Part shown: in pieces, positions 8,966 through 17,124 of the stretch
Layout: every line of letters begins with the position of its first letter
Position numbering within the stretch: the first letter of the stretch is position 1
Origin: Streptomyces abyssalis
GTDB lineage: Bacteria; Actinomycetota; Actinomycetes; Streptomycetales; Streptomycetaceae
Assembly (NCBI RefSeq): GCF_001751365.1
Contig: NZ_LJGT01000037.1
Span: 1-64,000 of the forward strand
Length of the DNA stretch: 64,000 bases
Direction: 5' to 3'
The notes under the pieces: generated by a model
The model's database searches: none
What the model saw: only the letters and a program-made list of their open reading frames with translations
Told to the model about the DNA's origin: nothing
Made by a program: the position numbers and the translations under genes

Positions 8966-8997
8966 GCACGCCCGCCCCGGAGCCGGGGCGGGCGTGC
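8966..8997. terminator. strong bidirectional hairpin between convergent genes
   Basis: Two perfectly complementary 15-base arms (GCACGCCCGCCCCGG at 8966-8980 and its complement at 8983-8997) are separated by AG. The hairpin lies between the secreted HAD-like gene and the MFS gene, which point towards each other. There is no T-tract, as is usual for actinomycete terminators. Confidence 0.75.
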
Positions 8998-9004
8998 GCC
9001 CGTT

Positions 9005-10504
9005 CTACGGGCCGGCCGTGGGGTGCGCGCCCGCTGCCGGGTGGCCCGCTCCGCCCGCGCCTGTCGTCCCCGGTGCAGGCGACGCCGCCGGCGCGGGACC
9101 CGTGTCCGCCGTCGCTGCCGGGACGGTCCGCCCGTCCGTCTCCCGGACGGCGCTCCCGTCCGCCGACCCGTCGCGACCCTGCCGCAGCATCCCGCTGCGC
9201 AGGACCAGTTGGAAGGCGCCGAGCAGCACGGCGGTCGCGAGCGCGCTGTGCCAGAGCAGGGCGTCCAGGTGTCCGGCGGAGAGATAGGCGCCGACGGCGA
9301 CGGCAGCCAGAGCGCACACCGCACGGTCGACGATCGACTCGACCGACAGCAGCGTCGCCCGCGGGGCGTGGGCGGGCACCGCGTCGTTGACCAGCTTGCG
9401 CTGGACCGGGTACGCGAAGCCGGTGGCTGCGGCGAACAGACACAGCAGGGCCACGGCCGTCCAGGGCCCGCCGAGGGTGATGCCCGCAAGGGTGCCCGCG
9501 AGGACGAGGCTGAGGACGGAGACCCAGGCAACCGGCGTCAGGCGGCGACCGAGCCACTGGGGGCGCGCGGATGCCACGGCCTCCGCCACCGTCATGGCGG
9601 CGAGCACCCCGCCGTGCGAGGACTCGCCGATGCCCTGGTCGAGCAGGATCGGCTGGAAGAGGTTGACCTGGCAGATGCGGGACAGCGTGAAGACGGCGAC
9701 GCCCTGCACCATCACCAGCGCCAGCCACGGCGAGGAGGCGACGCAACGCAGCGCGGTCTTCGCCTCGTTGAGGGAGGTGGCGCGCCCGCGGCGGCTCCGC
9801 GTCGCCCCTGATGCCTTCCCCTTCGGGTCCGGCGAGTTCCGGTCCGGCGAGTTCCGGCGCGGCGAGGCCGTACCGCCCCCGCCCGCGGAGGCGGCCAGCC
9901 GGGGCAGGGCCACGGCGCAGGCCAGGGAACCCGCCGCGCTCACGGCGCTCAGGACGTACGGGACGGAGTGGGCGAGGACCATCAGCGGCCCGACCAGCGG
10001 CCAGCACAGAACCTTCGCGGCCAGCCCGAGCGCCCGGGCCGTGCCCTCCGCCTTCAGGTAGTGCTCGTCGCACCGCTCGGCGCGCAGCCCGTCGTACAGG
10101 TAGGCGCTGGCAGCTCCCGAGGTGAGGGAGCGGCCGGCGGCGATGGCGAGGAAGTGGACGAGGAATCCGGTGTACGAGGCGCTGAACACCGGGGCGAGGT
10201 TCGCCGCCGTCATGACGACGGCGCCGGCCCGCAGGCAGTTGCGGGTGCCGATGCGGTCGGCGATCAGCCCGGTCGGGATCTCGAATAGGCAGAAGGCCAC
10301 GTAGTAGATGCTCTGGATGCCGAAGATCTGCCCGTCGGAGAGTCCGGCGTCCTTCTGGTACGCGTAGAACACCGGCATCCACCACAGCAGGTTGAACAGC
10401 AGCTGGAAGCCGTAGTTGAGGCGGATGATGCGGCGGGCGGTGGCAGTGAGGGGAGCGGCCGCCGTTCGCGCGGCGGAGCGCGGGCGCGGGAAGCGGGCGC
10501 TCAC
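9005..10504 (-). CDS. MFS transporter
   Basis: A 499-residue major-facilitator protein with about 12 predicted membrane helices. The TM2-TM3 loop region reads EIPTGLIADRIGTRN, close to the MFS motif-A consensus. A long hydrophilic central loop (about residues 205-245) contains a 15-bp tandem duplication. The C-terminal 50 residues are Ala/Pro/Gly-rich and hydrophilic. The GTG at 10502-10504 overlaps the stop of the upstream dikinase-like gene (GTGA), so it is the last gene of a three-gene operon. It probably exports the product of the two ATP-using enzymes before it. Confidence 0.88.
   Translation of the reverse strand: MSARFPRPRSAARTAAAPLTATARRIIRLNYGFQLLFNLLWWMPVFYAYQKDAGLSDGQIFGIQSIYYVAFCLFEIPTGLIADRIGTRNCLRAGAVVMTAANLAPVFSASYTGFLVHFLAIAAGRSLTSGAASAYLYDGLRAERCDEHYLKAEGTARALGLAAKVLCWPLVGPLMVLAHSVPYVLSAVSAAGSLACAVALPRLAASAGGGGTASPRRNSPDRNSPDPKGKASGATRSRRGRATSLNEAKTALRCVASSPWLALVMVQGVAVFTLSRICQVNLFQPILLDQGIGESSHGGVLAAMTVAEAVASARPQWLGRRLTPVAWVSVLSLVLAGTLAGITLGGPWTAVALLCLFAAATGFAYPVQRKLVNDAVPAHAPRATLLSVESIVDRAVCALAAVAVGAYLSAGHLDALLWHSALATAVLLGAFQLVLRSGMLRQGRDGSADGSAVRETDGRTVPAATADTGPAPAASPAPGTTGAGGAGHPAAGAHPTAGP
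9826..9855. repeat. 15-bp perfect tandem duplication in the MFS central loop
   Basis: TCCGGCGAGTTCCGG occurs twice head to tail. Read on the minus strand, it encodes a repeated RNSPD segment in the hydrophilic loop of the transporter. Confidence 0.8.
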
Positions 10505-12513
10505 AGCGCGTAGGGGCGGATCTGGACCAGGCGGAAGTCGCCCTGATCGGTCAGCAGCCACTCGATGTCCAGGGGGTCGTCCACCTCGGGTGCGCTGAAG
10601 TGGGACTGCAGCAGCCGCCCGGTCAGCGACAGGTCCGCGAGCCGGGCGCGTGTGCGGGAGGACAGCCCTTCGTTCCAGGAGCCGAGGGCGACCGTGCGGC
10701 CGCCGCCCTCGACGGTGTTGTAGAGGTACTGCTGCGGCAGGACCGTTCCCTCGACGACCTGTTCGGGCGAACCCGGCGAGCAGTTGAGATAGACGTTGCG
10801 GAAGTCCTCGCGCCGGGTCGGGTCGCAGGTCACCAGGACTCCGCCGAGCGCGGCAGGGACGTACGCCTGGACGATCACGCCCATGTACGTGTCGTCCAGG
10901 GAGATGCGCACCTGGTGGCGCAGCCGCACGCTGCGCGGCGAGAGCAGGGAGGCCCACACCTGCCGTACGGCGTCGGCGAGTTCGCCGGTGCCGCGGACGG
11001 TGGTGACGGAGTCGTAGACACCGGCAGCGGAGAAGCCCGGCAGATCCTCGGCGTTGGAGGACGAGCGCACCACGAGGCGGCCGCCGGCTGCGAGTTCGGC
11101 GGGGGAGGCCTGCGTGATCTCCCGGACGACGGACTCTGGCACGGGGGTCTGCCGGATCAGGTGCTGGATCTGCAGGCAGAGCGAGTCGAGCACGTCGCCG
11201 GCGTCGAGTTCGAGCGCCATCTTCAGCTTGCCTATGCCCTGCTGGAGCGCCGGGGAGGAGGTGAGGAAGCGGTGCTGGAGGGAGAACGGCAACGCGACGC
11301 CCTCGGGGGCCTCGACCGTGTCGGCCACGAAGGAGGCCGCGGCGGCGCGGAGTTCGGCGGCGGAGGGCGCGCGGAGGCCGAGCCGGGCGGCGAGGTGCCC
11401 GTACAGGTTCTCCCGCGGCGGGCGGGGGCGGCCGTGGAACGCGGTGAGATCGGCCGTGCGGCTGTCGAGGACGTGGTGCAGCTCTCCGAGGTTGGCCGCC
11501 TTGGTGCCGTAGCGGTCCCGGTCGGCGCTGCGCAGCCGGTGGAGGGAGAGTACGGGCGCGTCCTCCAGGAGCGGTGGTTCCAGCCGGATGCGCTGCTGGT
11601 GCCAGGCCGGGGCCCGCAGTTCGGGCGGGTGCTCCAGGCGTTCCAGGGTGATCTCGTCCTCGCGGACGCGGTAGCGGACCCAGGCGCCGTCGAGGCCGTC
11701 CTTCTCGACGAGCTGTCCGAGGTCGCGGACGATCGCGTTGGGGATGCCCCATCCGGAGGCGAGGACGTTGGTGTGGGACAGCGGGGTGATGGGCGCGGTG
11801 TTGACGAATCCGGCCACCCGCCGCACGTCGTCCGGCAGGCAGGGCATGGCGACGATGTCCGACCAGCCGAGCCCGCCGGCCGCCGCCTCGTACTCCTCCA
11901 CGGTACGGAAGCAGCGCAACCGGCCGGTGGCTTCCCCTGTGTTGAGCGCCGTCCGGGTCCTGGTGCCGAAGAGTTCGTGGCTGAGGATGCGCGGCACCTG
12001 CTGTTCGCTGACGGCGGCCAGCGCCTCCTCCTGGCTGTGGTTGGCGGGCTTGAGCAGCAGCGGCAGCCGGCCGTCGACGCGCTCCCGTACGAAGGCGTGG
12101 AAGAACTCCAGCAGCTCCGCGTGCATGGTGTCGGCCTCGGTCGTCTCCAGCACCAGGAAGGTGCGCTCGCGGCCGTCGGTGTCCTCGTCGGTGTGCAGGG
12201 AGAGCACGCCGAGCAGGAAGCGGCGCTCGGGGTCCATGTAGACGGAGGCGTTGAACTCGTCGAGGGCGGCGTCGAGTTCGGCGAGGTCCATGCCGAGGAC
12301 GGCGGTGGCGATGTAGTCGACGTGGAAGGGGTGCGCGGCCGTGTCGAGCAGGTGCCAGGTGGCCTCGGCACGGTCGACCACGACCTTGAGGTACGGGTGG
12401 CCGGCCAGGGTGCCCGACAGTGTGCGGAACAGCGGCAGCGAGAGGTTCTCGCCGACCACCGTGCGGTCGGTCGCGGGTTCCGGGGCGCCGGTGGAGAGCG
12501 GGGCGGTGCTCAC
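10501..12513 (-). CDS. PEP-synthase/dikinase-like protein, swivelling His domain before ATP domain
   Basis: A 670-residue protein. The middle segment TPLSHTNVLASGWGIPNAIV resembles the phospho-histidine swivelling domain of PEP-utilising enzymes. The later segments GTKAANLGEL, VRSSSNAEDLPGF and IEWLLT...LVQIRPYAL match the pyruvate-phosphate-dikinase N-terminal ATP-binding domain. The His domain therefore lies in front of the ATP domain, the order seen in glucan water dikinases and opposite to PPDK or PEP synthase. The family splits ATP to AMP and phosphate and passes a phosphate through the histidine to an acceptor. The acceptor here is unknown. It overlaps both neighbours through GTGA. Confidence 0.8.
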   Translation of the reverse strand: MSTAPLSTGAPEPATDRTVVGENLSLPLFRTLSGTLAGHPYLKVVVDRAEATWHLLDTAAHPFHVDYIATAVLGMDLAELDAALDEFNASVYMDPERRFLLGVLSLHTDEDTDGRERTFLVLETTEADTMHAELLEFFHAFVRERVDGRLPLLLKPANHSQEEALAAVSEQQVPRILSHELFGTRTRTALNTGEATGRLRCFRTVEEYEAAAGGLGWSDIVAMPCLPDDVRRVAGFVNTAPITPLSHTNVLASGWGIPNAIVRDLGQLVEKDGLDGAWVRYRVREDEITLERLEHPPELRAPAWHQQRIRLEPPLLEDAPVLSLHRLRSADRDRYGTKAANLGELHHVLDSRTADLTAFHGRPRPPRENLYGHLAARLGLRAPSAAELRAAAASFVADTVEAPEGVALPFSLQHRFLTSSPALQQGIGKLKMALELDAGDVLDSLCLQIQHLIRQTPVPESVVREITQASPAELAAGGRLVVRSSSNAEDLPGFSAAGVYDSVTTVRGTGELADAVRQVWASLLSPRSVRLRHQVRISLDDTYMGVIVQAYVPAALGGVLVTCDPTRREDFRNVYLNCSPGSPEQVVEGTVLPQQYLYNTVEGGGRTVALGSWNEGLSSRTRARLADLSLTGRLLQSHFSAPEVDDPLDIEWLLTDQGDFRLVQIRPYAL

Positions 12514-13967
12514 GCGGCGGCCCCCTCGGGCGCCGGCTGCGGCGCGGCGGGTACGGCGGGCGCGGACTGCGACGCGAGCGGGGCCTGCGGCGCGGGCGGG
12601 GGCTGCGATCCTGGCAGGGCGGGCGGCAGCACGGCGGGCAGGGCGTCCACCAGGGTCGTGAAGTCGCGGAGAACGGTGCGCGCATCGGTGGCGGAGAGCA
12701 GGCACAGCGCCGCCATCGTGTTCGCCCCGCCGACCGGGTCGTAGACCGGCACGGTGCTGCCGTCGTGCAGCGAACTCTCCGGAACCACGGACAGGTTGCT
12801 GCCCTCGCTCAGTGCGACTGCCTCCTTGACCACGGAAGAGTCCCAGACCCTGCGGTCCCGCCAGGCCTCGCCCCGGCCGTCCACCGCGAGGACGACGAGG
12901 GAACCCGCCGCTCCCCGCGCCTGCTCGGGGCCGAGAGTCCGCTCGGGCCAGACGACGGGGCGGCCCAGGAGGTGGTCCACGAGCATGCCGACGAGGTCGA
13001 GCCGGAAGACCTCCTCGATCTGCGGGACGGTCATCGCCCCGCCGAACCGGGCGGCCGTCTCGATGAGCCACATTTTCCCGCCGGCGCCGAGCTTGATCTC
13101 GGTGTGAGTGCCGCAATCGCGCAGGCCGAGGGCGTCCACGGCCTCGCGGGCCAGGGCCACGACGCGCTCCTGGAGGTCCGCGGGGAGCAACGCGGGGGTG
13201 ATGCCGGCCCGTTCGGTGAACGGTTCCACCGTGGGCATCCGGCCGCTGACGCAGACCGGGTGGAAGACGCCGTCGGCCACCACCCCTTCGACGCTGACGT
13301 AGTCGCCCCAGCCGGGCTCGTCGAACCACCCGGCGGTGGTGCCCGTGACGATCTGCTCGACCACGAAGTGCGCGTCCGCCTCGGCGACATGGAGTTCCGC
13401 GAAGCCCAACTGGGCGGATTCGGCCATCACTTCGCGCGAGCGCCGCCAGGCGGCGTCGGCCTCCTGCGGGGACCCGATGATCTGGTGGGCGGTGGAGCCC
13501 GCGCTCCAGGCCGACTTCAGCAGCATGGGGACGGGCAGGCCGGCGGCGGCCTCGTGGAGTTCCGCCTGCGTGGCGACAGGGCGGAACTCCGGCTGCGGCA
13601 GGCCTCGGCTGTGCCAGGTGTCGCGCATCTTCCGCTTGTCGCGGGCGAGCGCCGCGGCGCCTCCCGCCCCGGCGAGGCCGAGCACCTCGCATGCCTCGGC
13701 GACCGCCACGACCGCGTACTCGGAGAAGGTGAGCACCGCATCCGCGCCGACGGCCTCCGCCCGCGAGACGATCTGCGAGACGAGGTCGAACCGCTCCGTC
13801 CCGGCGGGAGTCACGACCGATGCGCAGAGAACCCGTGCGGACGCGTCGACAGCAGACGGAAGCGCGCTGAGCGCCAGCAGGTGCACTTCCGCTCTCGCCG
13901 CCGCCCGGGACAGGACGTGACCGAGCGGCGGACCACCCTTGGCGTGCACCAACAGCACTGTGCTCAC
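12510..13967 (-). CDS. ATP-grasp domain ligase
   Basis: A 485-residue protein. The N-terminal pre-ATP-grasp domain (residues about 1-100) is followed by an ATP-grasp fold: RDKRKMRDTWHSRGLPQPEF, VPMLLKSAWSAGST with its ATP-contacting lysine, and an acidic Mg site near LIETAARFGGAM. The last 45 residues form a Pro/Ala-rich tail. Relatives are carboxylate-amine/thiol ligases that pass through an acyl phosphate, including dipeptide-forming enzymes of secondary metabolism. The GTG at 13965-13967 has GGGAG about ten bases upstream. It is first in the operon with the dikinase-like and MFS genes. Substrates are unknown. Confidence 0.85.
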   Translation of the reverse strand: MSTVLLVHAKGGPPLGHVLSRAAARAEVHLLALSALPSAVDASARVLCASVVTPAGTERFDLVSQIVSRAEAVGADAVLTFSEYAVVAVAEACEVLGLAGAGGAAALARDKRKMRDTWHSRGLPQPEFRPVATQAELHEAAAGLPVPMLLKSAWSAGSTAHQIIGSPQEADAAWRRSREVMAESAQLGFAELHVAEADAHFVVEQIVTGTTAGWFDEPGWGDYVSVEGVVADGVFHPVCVSGRMPTVEPFTERAGITPALLPADLQERVVALAREAVDALGLRDCGTHTEIKLGAGGKMWLIETAARFGGAMTVPQIEEVFRLDLVGMLVDHLLGRPVVWPERTLGPEQARGAAGSLVVLAVDGRGEAWRDRRVWDSSVVKEAVALSEGSNLSVVPESSLHDGSTVPVYDPVGGANTMAALCLLSATDARTVLRDFTTLVDALPAVLPPALPGSQPPPAPQAPLASQSAPAVPAAPQPAPEGAAA

Positions 13968-14403
13968 TGAAGATCGTCTCCCATCGCTCGTCCTGTCGTC
14001 CTCGCCGGTGGCGGCTCGCTCCCGCGGCACGGTCGCCGGCCCGGTCCCGCTCTCGGACCCGGCCGGGCGCATGCCGACGCAACCCGCGTAGATTCACTGC
14101 GGGTAACGGGCCCCGCACACAAGGGAATCAGGCCGTCGGCCGCAGAAGTGCCGCAGCAGGCGGGTGCCGGTCAGGCAAACGCCAAAGTCACCGACATCGC
14201 CGGGTGGTCGTGAAGGCCTGGGCTCGGCCTGGCGCCGGCCGGGACTGACCGGGACTCGCCTGTGATCACATATGGCGCGCCTCACCGGGGATGCCCTCAC
14301 ACTTCGCACTCGGCCGGAAACCGGGCATGGGCGGGACCGCCACGGGATAGGCATCGCGGTGTCGACTCCCGCCGTCCGGCGGGAACATGAACGGAAGGCA
14401 GTC
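13968..14403. promoter_or_regulatory. divergent promoter region: ATP-grasp operon / PAS-LuxR gene
   Basis: About 436 bases lie between the leftward ATP-grasp operon and the rightward PAS-LuxR gene. No gene is supported. The LuxR-type protein is a natural candidate to bind here. No convincing palindrome was picked out by eye. Confidence 0.4.
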
Positions 14404-15693
14404 GTGGTTGATTCCGGTCTCGAAGCACTGCTGGAGCACCTCCCCGTGTCGTGGTGGGAGGCCGACGAGCAGTGGCGCCTCCTGGAGCGGGGCGGCGGCG
14501 CCTTCGCGGACCTGCGCACCGCGCAGCGCTTCCTCGACCGCATGCGGCAGGAGATGTCCTCGCCGGGGCACTCACTCCAGGACGGCCACTGTCTGGTCCA
14601 GTTCGACGGCCGTACCTTCGACGTGAAATGGCCGCTGGGCGAGAGCCGGGGCCAGGGCTGTACCCGCGGGCTCGCGGTGGAGTCCGGTGTGCGGCCCACG
14701 GGTGGCCGCCGGTACGCCGCCTTCGCGGAGTTCGCCGACTTCGCCCCGGCGGCGGCCTTCATCCGCGACGGCGACGGCTGCTACCTGTGGGCCAACCACT
14801 CCTACGCGCATCTCTACGGCACGACACCGGAACGGGTGGTCGGCAGTCGCATCGAGGACCTCGACGCCCCCTCCGACGCCGCGCAGTTCCGCGCCCTGGA
14901 CCAGGAGATCCTCAGCCGTGGCAAGCCGGTGCGCCACAACCTGAGCTATCACCGCTCGGACGGCAGCACGGGGCGGGCGGCCGGCCACCGCTTCCCCGTT
15001 GAAGAGGACGGCCAGACCTGCGTGGCCGGGATCTACGTCGACATCACCGAGCACACCCGCGCCATGAACCAGCGCCGGGAGGCCGAGGAGAACCTGCGGG
15101 CGCTGCGCGACCACAGCGGTCTGCCCTGCGCGCTGCTCTCGGCCAACGGCCGTATCGAGCAGGCGGGTACGGCGACCGCCGAACTGTTCCGGACACGCCT
15201 GTCCGAGCTCGTCGGCCGCCGCGCACACACCCTGCTCGCCACCACGCCCGACCTGCGCCAACTGCGCCTCGCATGGGAGGCGTTGATAACCCGCCGCATA
15301 AGACGGGTGGAGACGTCCGCCGTACTTCTCGATGCCCGGGGGCGCCAGCGCCGTGCGCAGCTCCACCTGGCCGCGGTGAGCCGGTCCTCCGGCCGGGCCG
15401 CGCACGTGTGGGCCGTCGTCACCCACCAGAGCCTCGCCCACGAGGCCCACCCCCCGCTCACCGCCGCGCAGATCCGGATACTGTCCCTCCTCGCGGAAGG
15501 CAGCACCAACGGCGAGATCGCCACCTCGCTCAAGCTGTCCCGGCAGGCAGTCGACTACCACCTCAGCCGGCTCCGCGACCTCCTGGGAGCCGCGACGAGA
15601 CCAGCCCTCGTCGCCCGCGCCTACGTCCTCGGCATTCTCGCCCCCCGCGCCTGGCCCCCGCGTTCGGCCGCGACCACCCGGCCCCTCGGCTGA
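14404..15693 (+). CDS. PAS-domain LuxR-type transcriptional regulator
   Basis: A 429-residue regulator. An N-terminal region of unknown fold is followed by a PAS domain (about residues 103-220, with AAAFIRDGDGCYLWANHSYA and ending VAGIYVDITEHTRA). A second weaker PAS-like domain follows (about 235-340), and then a LuxR-type helix-turn-helix (about 350-405, LTAAQIRILSLLAEGSTNGE through LSRQAVDYHLSRL). The PAS domains probably sense a small molecule. The GTG at 14404 has GGAAGG five bases upstream. An earlier in-frame ATG at 14272 is less convincing. Its position between the ATP-grasp operon and the megasynthase makes it a candidate pathway regulator. Confidence 0.85.
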   Translation: MVDSGLEALLEHLPVSWWEADEQWRLLERGGGAFADLRTAQRFLDRMRQEMSSPGHSLQDGHCLVQFDGRTFDVKWPLGESRGQGCTRGLAVESGVRPTGGRRYAAFAEFADFAPAAAFIRDGDGCYLWANHSYAHLYGTTPERVVGSRIEDLDAPSDAAQFRALDQEILSRGKPVRHNLSYHRSDGSTGRAAGHRFPVEEDGQTCVAGIYVDITEHTRAMNQRREAEENLRALRDHSGLPCALLSANGRIEQAGTATAELFRTRLSELVGRRAHTLLATTPDLRQLRLAWEALITRRIRRVETSAVLLDARGRQRRAQLHLAAVSRSSGRAAHVWAVVTHQSLAHEAHPPLTAAQIRILSLLAEGSTNGEIATSLKLSRQAVDYHLSRLRDLLGAATRPALVARAYVLGILAPRAWPPRSAATTRPLG

Positions 15694-15696
15694 CCC

Positions 15697-15719
15697 CGGG
15701 ACCGGCCGCGCAGGTCCCG
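15697..15719. terminator. candidate terminator after the PAS-LuxR gene
   Basis: CGGGACC (15697-15703) and GGTCCCG (15713-15719) form a 7-bp stem with a 9-base loop, a few bases after the stop and before a convergent gene. Confidence 0.5.
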
Positions 15720-15801
15720 CAGCCGCGGACGGTCGGCGACTACCGGACCTGCGCAGCATTCCCGCAGCTCCCGCGGCCGGTTCCACAGGCGAGATGACGG
15801 T

Positions 15802-16302
15802 CTACGGCTGGAGCAGCAGGTCGCGCCGATACCAGGTGCTGGGCTCACCACCGAAGGCGGCAGGGTCGGCCGGGCCGACCGCGACGAAACCCGTCTTGGC
15901 CAATACCCTGCGGGACGCCGCATTGTTGCTGGAGGTGGCCGCCCGCAGGACGCGCAGCCCGTACCGCGTCGCCGCCAGCCGGCACAGCTCCAGTACGGCC
16001 GCGGTCGCGACGCCACGGCCGGCGGCATGCTGCGCGACACGGTAACCGAGCTCGGCGGAGCCGCCCTCGAAGTCGTACAGGTTGAACCGGCCCAGAACCG
16101 AACCGTCCTCAGCGGTGAGCACGTGGAAGGCGCTGATGCCGGCGTCTTGCTCGGCCAGCAGGGCGCTGAACCGGTCGGCGAACCGGTCGAAGAATTCGTC
16201 ACCGCGGTCGGTAACCGAGGCAGCGAAGTAGGCCCGGTTGGCCAGCTCGAAGGCCAGCACCGCCGGTGCGTCACCGGCCTGCAGCCGCTTCAGCTCGGGC
16301 AC
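15802..16302 (-). CDS. GNAT-family N-acetyltransferase
   Basis: A 166-residue acetyltransferase. The acetyl-CoA loop is visible as ELGYRVAQHAAGRGVATAAV (motif A), followed by LRAATSSNNAASRRVLAKTGF (motif B). This is the RimJ/RimL-like subgroup that acetylates amino groups of proteins or small molecules. The substrate cannot be told. It stands alone and converges on the LuxR gene. Confidence 0.9.
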   Translation of the reverse strand: MPELKRLQAGDAPAVLAFELANRAYFAASVTDRGDEFFDRFADRFSALLAEQDAGISAFHVLTAEDGSVLGRFNLYDFEGGSAELGYRVAQHAAGRGVATAAVLELCRLAATRYGLRVLRAATSSNNAASRRVLAKTGFVAVGPADPAAFGGEPSTWYRRDLLLQP

Positions 16303-16486
16303 GGCCCGACTCTACCCGTACAGCCTCAGGACCAGGGCGATGACGATCTTCTCCTGACGGCACCGTGGGCCGTCCCTCGCGCCGTCCCCGCGTCACGGCT
16401 CGCGTGCACCCGGCACCCGCGTCGTCCGCGGCTGCGGCCGGCGGCCAGAATGAGGCGAAGACACTGATGAACGGGGCGGGGGCGGA

Positions 16487-16999
16487 ATGCTTTTGAAGGT
16501 GAAGTCGTGGCAGTGGGGGTACGCCGCGTGTTCGTGGGCGGTCGTCTTCGCCGGAACACATTTCTACTGGGCCCTCGGCGGCAGTGCGGGGTTGAAGGTG
16601 TCCGCCGGGGAGCAGCTCGCCACCGGGCGGCCGCTCTGGTTCGTGCTGACGGGCCTGTGGGGCGTGGGGGCTCTCTGCCTTGTCGGCGCCTGGCTCGGAT
16701 GGCTGCTCGCCCGGTCACGGCCGCGTGGGGCGGCGTTGCGCATCGTTGAGTATCTGGGCTGGGTCCTGGGCTTCGTCCTGCTTGCCAGAGGCATCGCGGT
16801 GGAGTTCCTCCTGCTGACGAACGTGACGGACCTGGACGGCGTGACTGCGGACCAGCGGTTCTGGACCCATGTGCTGTGGAATCCCTGGTTCTTCGCGGGC
16901 GGGCTGGCGTTCGGGTTGGCCGCCCGCGACGCCCGCAGGCGCAGTCGCTCCTCAGCACCTCAGGCAGGGCGGAGCTTGCATACGGTGAACTCGCGCTGA
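16487..16999 (+). CDS. DUF3995-type integral membrane protein
   Basis: A 170-residue protein with four predicted membrane helices (around residues 8-28, 48-70, 83-105 and 125-145). The first helix contains WAVVFAGTHFYWALGG, the recognisable opening of DUF3995 proteins. The C-terminus is a basic cytoplasmic tail. Function is unknown. It lies just before the megasynthase, separated by a gap with a palindrome, so it is probably transcribed independently. Confidence 0.75.
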   Translation: MLLKVKSWQWGYAACSWAVVFAGTHFYWALGGSAGLKVSAGEQLATGRPLWFVLTGLWGVGALCLVGAWLGWLLARSRPRGAALRIVEYLGWVLGFVLLARGIAVEFLLLTNVTDLDGVTADQRFWTHVLWNPWFFAGGLAFGLAARDARRRSRSSAPQAGRSLHTVNSR

Positions 17000-17063
17000 A
17001 ACGGGGACGGCCCTCCGGCCAGGGAAGCCGGCCGGGGTCGTTGCCGTGGACGCTGCCCGTCTG

Positions 17064-17083
17064 ATCCCCTCGGCCAAGGGGAT
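17064..17083. promoter_or_regulatory. 20-bp near-palindrome in front of the megasynthase
   Basis: ATCCCCT (17064-17070) and AGGGGAT (17077-17083) are perfectly complementary around a CGGCCA core that is itself nearly symmetric (18 of 20 positions pair). It ends about 40 bases before the preferred start at 17125. It could be a repressor operator or a hairpin that masks the translation start. Confidence 0.5.
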
Positions 17084-17124
17084 TGATCGTCCATGAGGGA
17101 CATGGGGAGCGAAGCGGGGGAATC

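Noticed and set aside
10600-12744. 714-codon plus-strand frame opposite the dikinase-like gene
   Set aside because: Typical high-GC antisense frame; composition (Gly/Val/Arg/Glu-rich) and lack of motifs show it is a shadow.
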